64,000 bases of DNA from Bog-473 sp963754445 (lineage in GTDB: Bacteria; Actinomycetota; Acidimicrobiia; Acidimicrobiales; RAAP-2), in the NCBI GenBank assembly GCA_963754445.1, contig CAVWFT010000002.1, positions 1,922,001 to 1,986,000 of the forward strand, in the 5' to 3' direction. Below the pieces are notes generated by a model that saw only the letters and a list, made by a program, of their open reading frames with translations, was not told where the DNA came from and did not search any database. Of this stretch, positions 7,308-16,501 are shown piece after piece. The stretch's first letter is position 1; every line of letters starts with the position of its first letter. The translations under genes and the position numbers were made by a program.

Positions 7308-8279
7308 GTGGAGCTGATCCCCCGCCGACGACTCGAATTGATCTCAGGGCGCGCCCACCCCGCGTTGGCCAAGGACATCGCCACCCACCTGGGCGTCGAG
7401 CTCGGTGAAGCGAACCTCCGCGAGTTCGCCAACGGCGAGATCTACTGCAAGTACGACATCTCCATCCGGGGCTGCGACGTCTTCATCGTGCAGACCCACG
7501 CGACGCCGGTCAACGACTCCTTGATGGAGCAGCTGATCATGATCGACGCGGCCAAGCGGGCCTCGGCCAAGCGGATCACGGCCGTGTGCCCGTATTACGG
7601 CTACTCCCGCCAGGACCGGAAGTCGACCGGCCGGGAGCCGATCACGGCCAAACTCGTGGCCGACATGCTCTCGGCGGCGGGGGCCGACCGCGTCGTCAGC
7701 GTCGACCTGCACTCGGGTCAGATCCAGGGTTTCTTCGACACGCCGTTCGATCATCTCGTGGCCGCGCCGGTCCTCGAGAGCTACATGCGGGAGAACCTCG
7801 GGAGCGACGTCGTCGTGGTGGCGCCGGACGCCGGCCGGGTGAAGGTGGCCGAGCGCTACAGCCAGCACCTCGGGTTCGACCTGGCCCTGATCCACAAGAC
7901 GCGGCCCCGGGGGACCTACAACGAGGTCAAGGCCCGCCACGTGGTCGGAGACGTCGAGGGGCGCCACTGCGTGCTGATCGACGACATGATCGACACCGCG
8001 GGCACCGTGTGTGCGGCGGCCGAGCTGCTCAACGACTCGGGGGCCGCCGACATCTCCGTCATGGCCACCCACGGACTGCTCTCCGACCCGGCGGTGGACC
8101 GGCTCAAGGCGGCGCCCATCTCTCGGGTGGTCGTGACCGACACGCTGCCCATCGCGGCGGACCGCACCTTCGACAAGCTCGAGGTGCTGTCGGTGGCCAA
8201 GATCATCGCCGACGCCATCGACGCCGTCTTCGAGGACACTTCGGTCTCGGAGCTCTTCGGGGGCGACAACCTGGTCTAG
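7308..8279 (+). CDS. prs: Ribose-phosphate pyrophosphokinase (PRPP synthetase)
   Basis: This enzyme makes 5-phosphoribosyl-1-pyrophosphate from ribose-5-phosphate and ATP for nucleotide, His and Trp synthesis. The 323-residue product has the family's LISGRAHPALA start, FANGEIY, YYGYSRQDRKSTGREPI (ATP-site Arg/Gln loop), SVDLHSGQIQGFF with the metal-binding His, and the PRPP loop VLIDDMIDTAGT near residue 220. Length and motif order are normal for class I enzymes. GTG at 7308 was chosen because it gives the standard N-terminus and sits seven bases after a -10 box. The usual partner glmU is immediately upstream. Confidence 0.95.
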   Translation: MELIPRRRLELISGRAHPALAKDIATHLGVELGEANLREFANGEIYCKYDISIRGCDVFIVQTHATPVNDSLMEQLIMIDAAKRASAKRITAVCPYYGYSRQDRKSTGREPITAKLVADMLSAAGADRVVSVDLHSGQIQGFFDTPFDHLVAAPVLESYMRENLGSDVVVVAPDAGRVKVAERYSQHLGFDLALIHKTRPRGTYNEVKARHVVGDVEGRHCVLIDDMIDTAGTVCAAAELLNDSGAADISVMATHGLLSDPAVDRLKAAPISRVVVTDTLPIAADRTFDKLEVLSVAKIIADAIDAVFEDTSVSELFGGDNLV

Positions 8280-8344
8280 AAGCCCCGGCACGCGTGGGTG
8301 CGCCGGAACGGGCGTCTCCTCCTGCGACTCGACGCCGACCTCGC

Positions 8345-10216
8345 TCAGGACCTTGGCGCGGCGCGTCGCCGGTACCAGTCGACCGCCACCGGTGGCGTGA
8401 GCCGGACGGCGATCCGACGCAGCCGACGCACGGAGTCGGGCCACCAGCTCTGTGGTGGTTCCGGAGTCGCCGGCGCCTCCGGCGCTGCCGGTGCCGGTGC
8501 CGCTACGGGTGGTGGTTCCAGCTCTTCGAGCGTCGGGAGCCGGGTCAGGTTCTTCGCCGCCGGCCTCTCGCTCGCCACCTCCAGGAGTCGTCGGACGGGT
8601 GTGCCCCCCAGGGTGTGGATCTCCGCTTCGAGGCCCGGCGTCGACTCGATCCACCGGTCGATGTGGTCGGTCCAGCGGATGGCCCCGGCGTCGAAGCTCC
8701 CGTAGAGCTTGGCGTCGGTCAACATCAGGGGAACGAAGCCGGTGTCCGCGACGAGCTCCCACGCCGCCAGCGCGGCGCCGGGACGGGCCGGATCCATCAG
8801 GGCGCCGAAGGCCACGACGCCGCCGGGGCGCACCGCCGATCGCGCCAGGGCCACGTCGTCGCGTGCGGCGGCGTGGCTCCCGCCCCCCTCGATGTGCACC
8901 AGGCGACAGGCGCCCCTGAGCGAGGCCAGGTCGACGTCCCGCGACGGTCCCGTCACGATGTCCGGACCGTCGGCGTGGAAGCGCCCGAACTGATGGAGGA
9001 ATCCCTGGAGGCTGCGGTCGGCGTCGACGTCCCGGGCCTGGTGGGCACGCCGGCCCTCTTCGTCCAACAATTCGTCGTGTTCGAAGACGCCGCTCACGAC
9101 GAGGCGCTCGGTCGGCGGGCGCTGCAGATAGGCGAGCAGGCTCGCCGTCTTGGCGAAGGATGCGCCGATCTCGAGGAGGTGACCCTCGACGTCGTGCTCC
9201 GCTTGGATGCGGTCGACGGCCACGAGCACCTTGACGTCGAGTGGGGCGAGCGATCCGGGCACCGTGTCGAGCGCCAGCAGGTAGGCCTCGACCGGGAGCG
9301 GCAGCAGCCCCGAGGTGGCGGCGGCCTGGGTCGACTGCGCGCTGAGGCGAGGGAGCACGACCATCACCGCGTCGCGCAGCCGGGCATCGTGGATCAACGG
9401 GTGCCGCGCGCCGCCGACCGTGATGGCGCCGTCCTCGTAGCTCGAGGCGTCCCACTCCCCGTCGAGCGTGCGCTCGCGGGCCATCTGCCACAGGCGCTTC
9501 TTGTGCCAGCCCTCCTCGGCCGGTGAGCCCCGTTCGATGTTGGCCCGGCCGCCGTCCAATTTCTCGGCCAGCACCGCTCTGGTCCTCAGGGGGGCATGGA
9601 GACAGACGACGCGATCGGTGTCCTCGAACGCGGCCACGTCCACGTAGTGATTGCCCTTGTGCACGGTGAGGGACGGCGACGCTCGCTGGATGCACTTCGC
9701 CGCGTACTCCATCTCGACGAAGCCGATCTTGTTCTCCCGGACCAGTCGGGAGACCTGATCCGGCGGCCCGACCTTCTGCGCCACCCGCATCGTCATGGTG
9801 GCCAGCGCGTCGGGTCTCGGACGCAGGACGTCGCGTCGTTGCACGAGGTTCAGCACCTGGCAGGCGATGGCGGGCACGCTCGGGTCGACCTGTGCCAGGA
9901 CCTGCCTGATGGAGGTTCCACCGACGCCGATCCAGAACTCGTCGGCGTCGAGGGGCAACACCCAATCGGCACCGTCGCGGAAGGCCGTCCGGGCCGCCCG
10001 CGTCATGCGCGCCGACTGGTCGAACGGCCCGGGCTCGCTGGCGACCGTGATCGGTAGCGACTCGGCGAGCTCGGAGAGGATCTCGAGCGTTCCGTCGCTC
10101 GATCCGTTGTCGATCACGATGGCGTTGTCGAGCGCCTCGGACTCGAGGTGATGGCGAAGGTTCAGTTCCATGACGTCGCTCTCGTTGCGCACGACGTAGA
10201 GGCACGAGACCTTCAC
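8345..10216 (-). CDS. GT2 glycosyltransferase fused to a methyltransferase-like domain
   Basis: The 623-residue protein begins with a GT-A fold: VVRNESDV, VIDNGSSDGT and the metal-binding LDADEF (Asp90-x-Asp92) are those of GT2 enzymes of the RNES type. The middle (about 330-540) looks like a class I SAM-methyltransferase relative. It has GHLLEIGASFAKTASLL (motif-I-like but with GASFAK in place of GxGxG), RLVHIEGGGSH (motif-III-like acidic/His strand) and VRPGGVVAFGALM (post-motif strand). A Pro/Ala linker (VAAPAPAAPEAP) and a basic tail follow. It probably acts on an envelope glycan precursor. The altered SAM loop leaves methyl transfer uncertain. The GTG start follows a -10-like TACACT by eight bases. 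It is convergent with prs and divergent from rplY. Confidence 0.75.
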   Translation of the reverse strand: MKVSCLYVVRNESDVMELNLRHHLESEALDNAIVIDNGSSDGTLEILSELAESLPITVASEPGPFDQSARMTRAARTAFRDGADWVLPLDADEFWIGVGGTSIRQVLAQVDPSVPAIACQVLNLVQRRDVLRPRPDALATMTMRVAQKVGPPDQVSRLVRENKIGFVEMEYAAKCIQRASPSLTVHKGNHYVDVAAFEDTDRVVCLHAPLRTRAVLAEKLDGGRANIERGSPAEEGWHKKRLWQMARERTLDGEWDASSYEDGAITVGGARHPLIHDARLRDAVMVVLPRLSAQSTQAAATSGLLPLPVEAYLLALDTVPGSLAPLDVKVLVAVDRIQAEHDVEGHLLEIGASFAKTASLLAYLQRPPTERLVVSGVFEHDELLDEEGRRAHQARDVDADRSLQGFLHQFGRFHADGPDIVTGPSRDVDLASLRGACRLVHIEGGGSHAAARDDVALARSAVRPGGVVAFGALMDPARPGAALAAWELVADTGFVPLMLTDAKLYGSFDAGAIRWTDHIDRWIESTPGLEAEIHTLGGTPVRRLLEVASERPAAKNLTRLPTLEELEPPPVAAPAPAAPEAPATPEPPQSWWPDSVRRLRRIAVRLTPPVAVDWYRRRAAPRS

Positions 10217-10224
10217 GACGGATC

Positions 10225-10230
10225 AGTGTA
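10225..10230 (-). promoter_or_regulatory. Putative -10 box of leaderless promoter for the GT2-methyltransferase gene
   Basis: On the minus strand TACACT lies eight bases before the GTG at 10216, with no ribosome-binding site between. The remaining 230 bases up to rplY include a weak TAGTCT (10386-10391) on the plus strand that could serve rplY. Nothing else stands out. Confidence 0.4.
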
Positions 10231-10459
10231 CGGTCCCGCCAATTGGCCGATCCCGTTCTCGCCGTTGCCCTCCGACGCGCCAGCGGGCCAGGATCGGGCC
10301 GCCGGCTCCGCTCCGTGCCCGCCGGGTCGAGACGAGCGGGAAAGCGACGGGACCAGGTGCGATGGTATGGGTGCGGTCCGGCGACTAGTCTGGTCAGCCG
10401 TTCGCCGGAGGCCCGTCGGCCCCTGCGCCACCGCTCTTGCCACCTGAGGAGATTCTGTT

Positions 10460-11119
10460 ATGGCCGATGTCGTTCTCGCCGCCGAGGTTGGGCGCCCGCT
10501 CGGTTCGCGTGCGGTTCGCCGCCTGCGCCGCGAAGGCAAGATTCCAGCCGTCATCTACGGGCACGGCAGCGACCCGCTGCCGGTGGCCGTGGTCGCCCGT
10601 GAGCTGCGTATCGCCCTGAACGGAGATGCCGGGGCGAACCAGCTGCTCTCGCTCGACACCGGCTCGGAGACCTACCTGGCTCTGGCCCGTGAGATGCAGC
10701 GCCACCCGGTGGCCCAGACCGTGACCCACGTCGACTTCATCATCGTGCGGCGCGACGAGGTGATCAGCGCCGACGTGCCGATCACCCTGGTCGGTGAGGC
10801 GATCGAGGTCAACCACGGTGACGGCCTGGTCGACCAGCAGATGTTCACCCTCAGCATCAATGCCGTCCCGAGCGCCATCCCGACCTCGCTCGAAGTGGAC
10901 ATCAGCTCGCTCATCATCGGTGGCGCCATCCGGGTGTCCGACCTGCCCCTGCCGAGCGGCGTCACCACCGACGTCGACCCCGAGTCCGCCATCGCGATCG
11001 GCCAGCCGCCACGGGTGACGACCGAAGGGGTCGCCGAGGGCGAGGAAGGCGAGGGCGGGGCTACCGCCGCGGAGGCGGGCGGCGGAGAAGCTGCCGAGGC
11101 CGCGTCCGAAGAGAGCTAA
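10460..11119 (+). CDS. rplY: 50S ribosomal protein bL25, Ctc/TL5 long form
   Basis: bL25 binds 5S rRNA in the central protuberance. The 219-residue product has the N-terminal RNA-binding domain (RPLGSRAVRRLRREGKIPAV, VIYG, then HPVAQTVTHVDFI) followed by the second beta-rich domain of the Ctc/TL5 type (VPITLVGEA, LEVDISSLIIG, IRVSDLPLPSG). An acidic Gly/Ala/Glu tail (about 195-219) is typical of actinobacteria. A good Shine-Dalgarno (GAGGAGA) lies seven bases before the ATG. It is followed by pth, the standard rplY-pth pair. Confidence 0.95.
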   Translation: MADVVLAAEVGRPLGSRAVRRLRREGKIPAVIYGHGSDPLPVAVVARELRIALNGDAGANQLLSLDTGSETYLALAREMQRHPVAQTVTHVDFIIVRRDEVISADVPITLVGEAIEVNHGDGLVDQQMFTLSINAVPSAIPTSLEVDISSLIIGGAIRVSDLPLPSGVTTDVDPESAIAIGQPPRVTTEGVAEGEEGEGGATAAEAGGGEAAEAASEES

Positions 11120-11176
11120 GTCCTGCGCAGCCCCTTCGCCCGGTCCGAGCGCCGGGGCACGCCGGCCGATCTGCTC

Positions 11177-11746
11177 GTGGTGGGCCTCGGCAACCCGGGC
11201 GCCGAGTTCGAGGGAAGCCTGCACAACGCGGGATCCGACACGATCGTCCTCCTGGCCCAGCGCCATGGGGCGTCGCTGCGGGCCGAGAAGGGCCTGGCGG
11301 CTCGGGTCGCCACGGTCGTCCTGGCCGGGCGCCGCGTGGCGCTCGCCGTTCCCACCACCTACATGAACGACTCTGGTGTGGCCGTCCGCAGCCTGACCGA
11401 ACGGTTCGGCATCACGGACCCGGCCACGGTCGTGATCGTGCACGACGAGCTCGACCTGCCGCCCGGCACGGTCCGCCTCAAGTCGGGTGGAGGTCTGGCC
11501 GGTCACAACGGCCTGCGCTCGATCTCCTCTCATCTGCACACGAACGACTTCCTGCGGGTGCGCATCGGCGTGGGGAAGCCACCGAGCGCCAGCCAGGGGG
11601 CCGCCCACGTGCTGCGCCGACCTTCCAAGGCGGTGCGCGAGGTCCTCGGAGCCTCGGTGGAGATCGCGGCCGAGGCGGTCGAGCGCATCGCGGAGGACGG
11701 CATCGACTCCGCCACCCAGTGGTGTCACTCACTCCCGACAGACTGA
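11177..11746 (+). CDS. pth: Peptidyl-tRNA hydrolase Pth
   Basis: This cytosolic enzyme frees tRNA from prematurely released peptidyl-tRNA. Family residues are present: VGLGNPGAEF, the catalytic His in LHNAG, TYMNDSG (substrate-binding Asn), VIVHDELDLP (catalytic Asp) and AGHNGLRSI. The product is about 189 residues. The start is uncertain. GTG at 11177 begins inside the first beta-strand, while homologues usually have several residues before VGLGNPG. An in-frame CTG at 11123, three bases after the rplY stop, would supply a full N-terminus (ending PADLLVVGLGNPG) and deserves consideration. mfd follows after 4 bases. Confidence 0.93.
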   Translation: MVGLGNPGAEFEGSLHNAGSDTIVLLAQRHGASLRAEKGLAARVATVVLAGRRVALAVPTTYMNDSGVAVRSLTERFGITDPATVVIVHDELDLPPGTVRLKSGGGLAGHNGLRSISSHLHTNDFLRVRIGVGKPPSASQGAAHVLRRPSKAVREVLGASVEIAAEAVERIAEDGIDSATQWCHSLPTD

Positions 11747-11750
11747 TCCG

Positions 11751-14700
11751 ATGAGCAGCGAGACCACGACAGCGCCGGCGGCGCAGGCTTCGGCCTCCGA
11801 CTCGGCCACGCCCCCCGTGACCGTGGCCGGGACGTTGGCCGCGCTGCCCCGCGCCCTCAGGGGCGAGCCGGCGCTGGCCTCGTTGGTCGGTTCGTCCGAC
11901 ACGACGGTTGCCGTGCCGGCGGCAGCGCAGGCCGTGGCCGTGGCCGCGCTGGCCGCCCTGAGCGAGCGGGCACCCTTGCTGGTCGTCACGGCGACCGGGC
12001 TCGACGCCGAGCGACTGGGCGTCGACCTTTCCTGCCTCCTCGCTCCGGAGCCCGACGACAAGGAGCGCGAGATGCTCGGCGCGCTCGGTGGTCCCGTGAC
12101 CGTGCTTCCCGCCTGGGAAACCCTCCCCTTCGAGCGCGTGAGCCCGGAGATCGAGACGATGGGACGTCGTCTCGCCGTCCTCCACGCGCTGTCGGCGCCA
12201 CCCGACGACTCGTTGCCGCGGCCGCCTCGCGTCGTCGTGGCACCGGTCCGGGCGTTGCTCCAGCGGGTGGCGCCCCTGGGCGGGTCGGCTCCGTCGATCA
12301 TCGAACCGGGTCAGCAGATCGACGTCGACGCGCTGCTCGAAGACCTGGTCGCCAAGGGCTACCGCCGGGAGCACCAGGTCGAGCACCGGGGCGAGTTCGC
12401 CGTCCGGGGCGGCATCGTCGACGTGTTCCCGTCGACGGCGGACGCACCGGCACGCATCGACCTCTGGGGCGACGAGATCGACCGGTTGACGCTGTTCTCG
12501 GTGAGCGATCAGCGCTCCGCGCACGATCTGGCCGGTGTCGTGATCTACGGCTGCCGCGAGCTCATCGTGAACGAAGACATGCGGGCGAGGGCCGAGGAGC
12601 TCGTCCGCCGCCGCCCCTGGGGCACCGCCGTCTGGGATCGGCTGTCCCGAGGCGAGCAGTTCGACGGCATGGAATCGTGGCTGCCCTTCCTCGAGCCCGA
12701 GACGACGGTGCTGCCCGATCTTCTCGGCCCGTCGTCCCAGGTCGTCCTGATCGAGCCGCGCCGGATCCGCGACCGGGGGGCGCAACTCCTCGACGAGGAG
12801 GCGGCGCTCGCCGAGACCCTGGCCGCGACCTGGGGCGCCGAAGAGGGGGAGGAGGAGCCGTTCCCGCGCCTGCACGTGCCGTTCGAGCGGCTGCTCAGCG
12901 CCAGCCGTGCCGGGGTCGCCGCGCTTCCCGCGGTGCCCGAAGGTCCCTCGATCGACTCGCTCGCCGTCGGCCGCTTCGAACAGGTCGCCGGGGACCCGTC
13001 CCGACTGGCGGCAGGTGTCACCAGGTTGGTCGGCGAGGGCTATTCGGTCACGCTGTGCGCCGCCACCGTGGCGGGAGCAGGCCGGCTGTCGGCCGCGCTG
13101 GCGCAGGAGGGCGTCCACGCGCCCGTCGTCGACCGGGCCAGCGGGAGCGCCGGGGCGGTCGTGGTCGCCGCCCCGATTGCCAGTGGCTTCATCCTGCCCG
13201 AGGCCAAGGTCGCCGTCCTCTCCGAGACCGATGTCACGGGGCGTCGCGTCCCGCACCGGCGAGCCCGCCCGAGGGCGCGGGCCACCGACGGGTTCTTCGA
13301 CGATCTCGAGGTCGGAAGCTTCGTGGTCCACCGCCAGCACGGTGTGGCCCGATTCGAGGGCGTGACGTCGCGCACCATGGCCGGGACCACGCGCGACTAC
13401 CTGATCCTCCAGTACCGCGGGTCGGACCGGCTGTACCTGCCCGTGGAGCAGATCGAGGCCATCACCCCGTACTCGGGCGGGGAGACCCCCACGCTCTCGA
13501 AGATGGGAGGAGCCGACTGGCAGCGCACTCGGGCCAAGGCCCGGGCCGCGGCCAGCGAGGTGGCGGCGGAACTGGTGCAGCTCTACCGGCGCCGGCTGGC
13601 CGTGGAGGGGCACGCCTTCGGACCGGACACGCCCTGGCAGCAGGAGATGGAGGCATCCTTCGAGTTCGTCGAGACGGAGGACCAGCTCAAGGCCGTGGCC
13701 GACGTCAAGGCGGACATGGAGGAGCCGCGTCCGATGGACCGGCTGGTATGTGGCGACGTCGGTTTCGGCAAGACCGAAGTGGCCGTGCGCGCCGTGTTCA
13801 AGGCCGTCCAGGACGGGACCCAGGCCGCCGTCCTGGCGCCGACCACCTTGCTGGCCAGCCAGCACGCCCAGACGTTCGCCGACCGGTACGCGCCCTATCC
13901 CGTGCGGGTCGAGCTGCTCAGCCGCTTCCTCTCCGCGGCGGAACAACGCAAGGTGGTGGCCGGTCTGGCCGACGGGAGCATCGACGTGGTGATCGGCACC
14001 CACCGTCTGCTGGCCCAAGACGTGGTGTTCAAGCGGCTGGGCCTCCTCGTCGTCGACGAGGAGCAGCGTTTCGGCGTGACCCACAAAGAGGCGGTCAAGC
14101 GGATGGCCGAGGGCGTCGACGTCCTCACCCTTTCCGCGAGCCCCATCCCGCGGACCCTGGAGATGGCGCTCACGGGAATCCGCGACCTGTCGATGGTGAA
14201 CACACCACCGGCCGACAGGCGCCCGATCCTCACCTACGTCGGAGAGAACGATCCCTCCGCCGTCAGCGAGGCGCTGCGTCGTGAGCTGTTGCGGGAGGGC
14301 CAGGCGTTCTACGTCCACAACCGCGTCTCGGACATCGACCGGGTGGCGCGCGACATCCGCGCCCTCGTGCCCGAAGCCAGGGTGGCCATCGCGCACGGCC
14401 AGATGGACGAGGGCAGCCTCGAGACGGTGGTGCTGGACTTCTGGGAGCGCCGCTACGACGTGCTGGTCTGCACCACGATCATCGAGTCGGGCATCGACAT
14501 GCCGTCGGTGAACACGCTGATCGTGGACCGGGCCGACATGCTCGGACTGGGCCAGCTCCACCAGATCCGCGGCCGGGTCGGTCGAGGGGGCCAGCGGGCG
14601 TACGCCTATCTCTTCCACCCGGCCGATCGGGTGCTCTCGGAACAGGCCTACGAACGCCTGCGCACGATCGGCGAGCACACCGAGCTCGGGTCCGGTTTCA

Positions 14701-15332
14701 AGATCGCCATGCGCGACCTCGAGATCCGCGGTGCGGGCAACCTCCTCGGCTCCGATCAGTCCGGCCACATCGCCGCCGTGGGCTATGACCTCTACGTGCA
14801 GCTCGTGGCCGAGGCGGTCGCCGAGGCCCGTGGTGAGGCACGGCCGACGCCCCCGACGGTCTCGGTCGACGTCCCCGGCGACGCCCACCTGCCGAAGGAC
14901 TACGTGGCCGCGGAGGACGCGCGCCTCGAGGCATACCGGAGGCTCGCCGCCGCGACGACGTCGGCGGACGTCGACGACATCGGCGTCGAATGGCTGGACC
15001 GCTACGGGCCGCTGCCCGCTCCCGCGTCCGGGCTCCTGGCCGTGGCCCGGTTGCGGGTCGACGCCATGGCCCGGGGGATCGGCGAGATCGTCGTGAGTCC
15101 CGTCCGCCCCGGCGGGGCCCGGCGCCCGACGGTGCGGCTCTCACCGGTCACCCTCCCGGCCAGTGCGCAGGTGCGACTCCGCCGGGTGGCCCCCGACGCC
15201 ACCTACCGCGAGGACCTGGGCCAGCTGCTGGTACCGGTCGCCGAGGGTGTCCACGCGGCCGAGGCCGTACGCCGGATCCTCGACGAGCTGATCCCGCTGC
15301 CCGATTCCGTTGCCGCCTCCGGCACCTTGTAA
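11751..15332 (+). CDS. mfd: Transcription-repair coupling factor Mfd
   Basis: Mfd is a DNA translocase that removes RNA polymerase stalled at lesions and recruits UvrA. The 1193-residue protein has the N-terminal UvrB-homology region (LPAWETLPFERVSP), the RNA-polymerase interaction domain (GSFVVHRQHGVARFEGV, about 519-535), then the RecG-like helicase core: Walker A GDVGFGKTE (about 668-676), Walker B VVDEEQRFGV (about 767-776), LSASPIPRTL, and motif VI QIRGRVGRG. The C-terminal TRCF domain closes with a regular end. It has an Ala/Thr-rich N-terminal extension. ATG at 11751 directly follows pth. It matches the actinobacterial order pth/mfd/mazG/eno. Confidence 0.96.
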   Translation: MSSETTTAPAAQASASDSATPPVTVAGTLAALPRALRGEPALASLVGSSDTTVAVPAAAQAVAVAALAALSERAPLLVVTATGLDAERLGVDLSCLLAPEPDDKEREMLGALGGPVTVLPAWETLPFERVSPEIETMGRRLAVLHALSAPPDDSLPRPPRVVVAPVRALLQRVAPLGGSAPSIIEPGQQIDVDALLEDLVAKGYRREHQVEHRGEFAVRGGIVDVFPSTADAPARIDLWGDEIDRLTLFSVSDQRSAHDLAGVVIYGCRELIVNEDMRARAEELVRRRPWGTAVWDRLSRGEQFDGMESWLPFLEPETTVLPDLLGPSSQVVLIEPRRIRDRGAQLLDEEAALAETLAATWGAEEGEEEPFPRLHVPFERLLSASRAGVAALPAVPEGPSIDSLAVGRFEQVAGDPSRLAAGVTRLVGEGYSVTLCAATVAGAGRLSAALAQEGVHAPVVDRASGSAGAVVVAAPIASGFILPEAKVAVLSETDVTGRRVPHRRARPRARATDGFFDDLEVGSFVVHRQHGVARFEGVTSRTMAGTTRDYLILQYRGSDRLYLPVEQIEAITPYSGGETPTLSKMGGADWQRTRAKARAAASEVAAELVQLYRRRLAVEGHAFGPDTPWQQEMEASFEFVETEDQLKAVADVKADMEEPRPMDRLVCGDVGFGKTEVAVRAVFKAVQDGTQAAVLAPTTLLASQHAQTFADRYAPYPVRVELLSRFLSAAEQRKVVAGLADGSIDVVIGTHRLLAQDVVFKRLGLLVVDEEQRFGVTHKEAVKRMAEGVDVLTLSASPIPRTLEMALTGIRDLSMVNTPPADRRPILTYVGENDPSAVSEALRRELLREGQAFYVHNRVSDIDRVARDIRALVPEARVAIAHGQMDEGSLETVVLDFWERRYDVLVCTTIIESGIDMPSVNTLIVDRADMLGLGQLHQIRGRVGRGGQRAYAYLFHPADRVLSEQAYERLRTIGEHTELGSGFKIAMRDLEIRGAGNLLGSDQSGHIAAVGYDLYVQLVAEAVAEARGEARPTPPTVSVDVPGDAHLPKDYVAAEDARLEAYRRLAAATTSADVDDIGVEWLDRYGPLPAPASGLLAVARLRVDAMARGIGEIVVSPVRPGGARRPTVRLSPVTLPASAQVRLRRVAPDATYREDLGQLLVPVAEGVHAAEAVRRILDELIPLPDSVAASGTL

Positions 15333-15335
15333 AGT
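15330..15335 (+). promoter_or_regulatory. Putative -10 box formed by the mfd stop codon
   Basis: The mfd stop TAA plus the next three bases reads TAAAGT, nine bases before the GTG of the foldase gene at 15345. There is no Shine-Dalgarno in the gap. The match could be chance, since a TAR stop followed by T at the sixth place is not rare. Confidence 0.3.
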
Positions 15336-15344
15336 GCGCGGCGC

Positions 15345-16499
15345 GTGAAGCGGCTCCTCGTTCTCCTCCTCGTCCTCGCCGGCGGCCTCGTCTGGGCTGC
15401 GCTGGCCATTCCCACCAATGCCGCCGTCGTCAACGGGGCGACGATCAGTCAGAGCCAGTTGAACTCGGACGTCTCGACCATCGCCAAGAGTCCCTACTAC
15501 CAGTGCTACCTGAACTCGCAGGAGTACGTGTCCTCCCAGGGGAGTGAGGCCCTTCCCTCCGTGACCGGCGCCGGCACCGGCAACAACCCCGGCGACGACC
15601 CCACGGCGACGACCGCCTTCACCGCCACCTATCTCGACACCAAGATCGGACACGAGGTCGTGGCCCAGATGGCGGCGCAACGCGGGGTGGTCGTGACCCA
15701 GGCCGAGCTCACCACGGCGCGCAAGGCCTACGAGGAGCAGATCACCGAGGTGATGGACGAGGCGGCTCAGAATCTCCAAACGGCGAGCGCGAGCCAGAAG
15801 GTCAGGTTCACCTGCGGAGCGGTCCAGCCGTTGACCGGGAGCCAGGTGTTGGACACCCTGCCCCCGTCCTTCGTCGACGAGCAGGTGCAGTTCGTCGCGA
15901 CGGCGACGGTGCTCCAAGAGGACCTCTCGGGTGTCGGCTCGAGGACGAGCGACCTGCGCCGGTACTTCGAGTCCCACCTGGCCCAGTTCGACGACGCCTG
16001 CCTGACCATTGCCACCTTCACCACCGAGAGCGCGGCCCAGGCGGCCCAGGCCTCCGTGGCGTCGGGGACACCGTTCTCCCAGGTGGCGAGCGCTTCGGAG
16101 GGCGGGGGACAGCAGGGGTGTGAGGTGCTCTACCAGATCGCCTCGCAACTGCCGTCGAGCGCCAAGCTCGACACGCTGCCACTGAACACGGTGTCCGATC
16201 CGATTGCCTACAACAACAGCTACTTCCTGATCGAGATCACGAAGCGGACTCCGACGGCCTACAGCCAGGTGGCGACGCTCGTCGCCGGCGCCGTCCAGCA
16301 GGCCGGTGCCGCCAAGACCCAGAAGGCCATCGACGCGGCGCAGCGGCGATCGGTCATCAGTGTCGATTCCCGCTATGGCGTGTGGGTGCACGTGCCGGGC
16401 ACGGTTCTGGTGCCGTTGACGCCGCCGGCCGGCGACGTGCCCAATGTGAAGGCGAACGAGGCCACCACCATCCTGTCCTCGAGCTCCGCCAGCGGCTGA
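15345..16499 (+). CDS. Secreted SurA/PrsA-type foldase (parvulin-like peptidyl-prolyl isomerase)
   Basis: This 384-residue exported protein starts MKRLLVLLLVLAGGLVWAAL, a signal peptide without a lipobox Cys. The mature part begins AVVNGATISQSQLN, the classic SurA/PrsA N-terminal strand-helix, followed by a helical chaperone region. Residues about 205-300 resemble a parvulin domain (RRYFESHLAQFD, A-QAS-ASGTPFSQVA, LDTLPLNTVSDPIAY, YFLIEITKRTP), but the signature catalytic residues are not obvious. Isomerase activity is therefore doubtful and a holdase role is likely. Four Cys residues outside the signal could form extracytoplasmic disulfides. It sits between mfd and mazG, where mycobacteria have the lipoprotein gene lpqU near eno. 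Confidence 0.75.
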   Translation: MKRLLVLLLVLAGGLVWAALAIPTNAAVVNGATISQSQLNSDVSTIAKSPYYQCYLNSQEYVSSQGSEALPSVTGAGTGNNPGDDPTATTAFTATYLDTKIGHEVVAQMAAQRGVVVTQAELTTARKAYEEQITEVMDEAAQNLQTASASQKVRFTCGAVQPLTGSQVLDTLPPSFVDEQVQFVATATVLQEDLSGVGSRTSDLRRYFESHLAQFDDACLTIATFTTESAAQAAQASVASGTPFSQVASASEGGGQQGCEVLYQIASQLPSSAKLDTLPLNTVSDPIAYNNSYFLIEITKRTPTAYSQVATLVAGAVQQAGAAKTQKAIDAAQRRSVISVDSRYGVWVHVPGTVLVPLTPPAGDVPNVKANEATTILSSSSASG

Positions 16500-16501
16500 G
16501 C

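Noticed and set aside
11478..14888. 1136-codon open frame antisense to mfd
   Set aside because: mfd has complete family motifs on the other strand. The antisense product is low-complexity with no recognisable domain.
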